From Corvus cornix cornix (lineage: Eukaryota; Chordata; Aves; Passeriformes; Corvidae), in NCBI RefSeq assembly GCF_000738735.6, contig NC_046343.1, forward strand, positions 5,662,531 through 5,726,530: a stretch of 64,000 nucleotides of DNA. Direction: 5' to 3'. Below the pieces are notes generated by a model. That model saw nothing but the letters and a program-made list of their open reading frames with translations. It ran no database searches and was not told the origin of the DNA. Position 1 is the stretch's first letter; every line of letters begins with the position of its first letter. Shown piece by piece: positions 63,672-64,000 of the stretch. The translations under genes and the position numbers were made by a program.

Positions 63672-64000
63672 CTGGGGACACATCAGTGCAGGAAAGATGT
63701 GAGAGGTGAGAGAAGTGAGGAGCTGGAGGCAGACCCCAGCTGCCCCAGCAGGAACAGGAAGACCTTGCCCTAGGCTGGGTGCATCCCTGGTCTGTACCTC
63801 CCAGAGCTGTCCTGCTCCTAGGGAAGGGCTCGTGGCTGAGCAGGGCAAAGATGCTGGGAAGTGCTTGAGCTGAGACATCAAGATGGGCTGACAGGGAGAC
63901 TTTGTGCTCATGGACGGGGTCGTCCTATAAGGAACCAGACTGTCCCAGTGGCAAAAGGGTGAGTGACCACCTTGCCCTGACAGACAGCCAGGAGCTGGCA
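63672..64000 (-). other. LARP1: LARP1 intron, upstream coding exons not in window
   Basis: No splice-linked open frame continues the protein upstream of the acceptor at 63672 within the window. The remaining N-terminal exons must lie beyond the right edge. Confidence 0.7.

Noticed and set aside
1..64000. CRISPR array, operon, prophage or other prokaryotic-type system
   Set aside because: The whole window is spliced vertebrate sequence; no direct-repeat array or prokaryotic gene organisation is present.

Overview
The window is nuclear vertebrate DNA, most likely from a bird. It holds large interrupted genes with GT/AG introns, two CpG-rich divergent promoters, and several truncated CR1 LINE copies, the dominant avian retrotransposon. 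Introns are short by mammalian standards. The species cannot be named from the sequence. Reading spliced exons in all frames and matching them from memory to known vertebrate proteins gives five genes: MRPL22 (-), GEMIN5 (+), CNOT8 (-), FAXDC2 (+) and LARP1 (-). The same neighbours, with the same alternating strands, occur on human chromosome 5q33, so this is a conserved synteny block.

Layout. 1-6416: MRPL22, complete coding region in 7 exons on the minus strand, its intron 1 almost filled by a CR1 copy. 6417-6554: 138-bp divergent promoter shared with GEMIN5. 6555-23190: GEMIN5, 28 coding exons and 1545 codons (1531 from the start that matches human), with a poly(A) signal at 23616. 23640-24580: short convergent gap. 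24580 to about 32350: CNOT8 with its 3'UTR, 6 coding exons giving 292 aa with all four DEDD catalytic residues, and a non-coding 5' exon in a second CpG island. About 32300-32700: divergent CNOT8/FAXDC2 promoter with a TCTCGCGAGA element. 32700-40338: no coding exon found, probably the 5' intron and non-coding exon region of FAXDC2. 40339-47722: FAXDC2, 8 coding exons, 331 aa, with histidine boxes. 47723-48880: convergent gap. 48880-64000: LARP1, with a 5.4-kb 3'UTR and the last 16 coding exons seen (884 residues); the N-terminal part lies beyond the right edge.

The genes do not form one pathway, but three act on RNA. GEMIN5 recognises snRNA and the m7G cap in the SMN complex, CNOT8 is a CCR4-NOT deadenylase, and LARP1 binds 5'TOP caps and poly(A). 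MRPL22 is a mitoribosomal protein, and FAXDC2 is a membrane sterol/fatty-acid hydroxylase-family protein.

I found no new multi-gene system. The most unusual non-coding signals are a perfect 20-bp-arm inverted repeat in the LARP1 3'UTR (52350-52390), a run of closely spaced G-tracts over the GEMIN5 start codons that also creates a Gly-Thr repeat, long A-rich tracts in the LARP1 3'UTR, and a CR1 inserted within 30 bp of the MRPL22 first exon.
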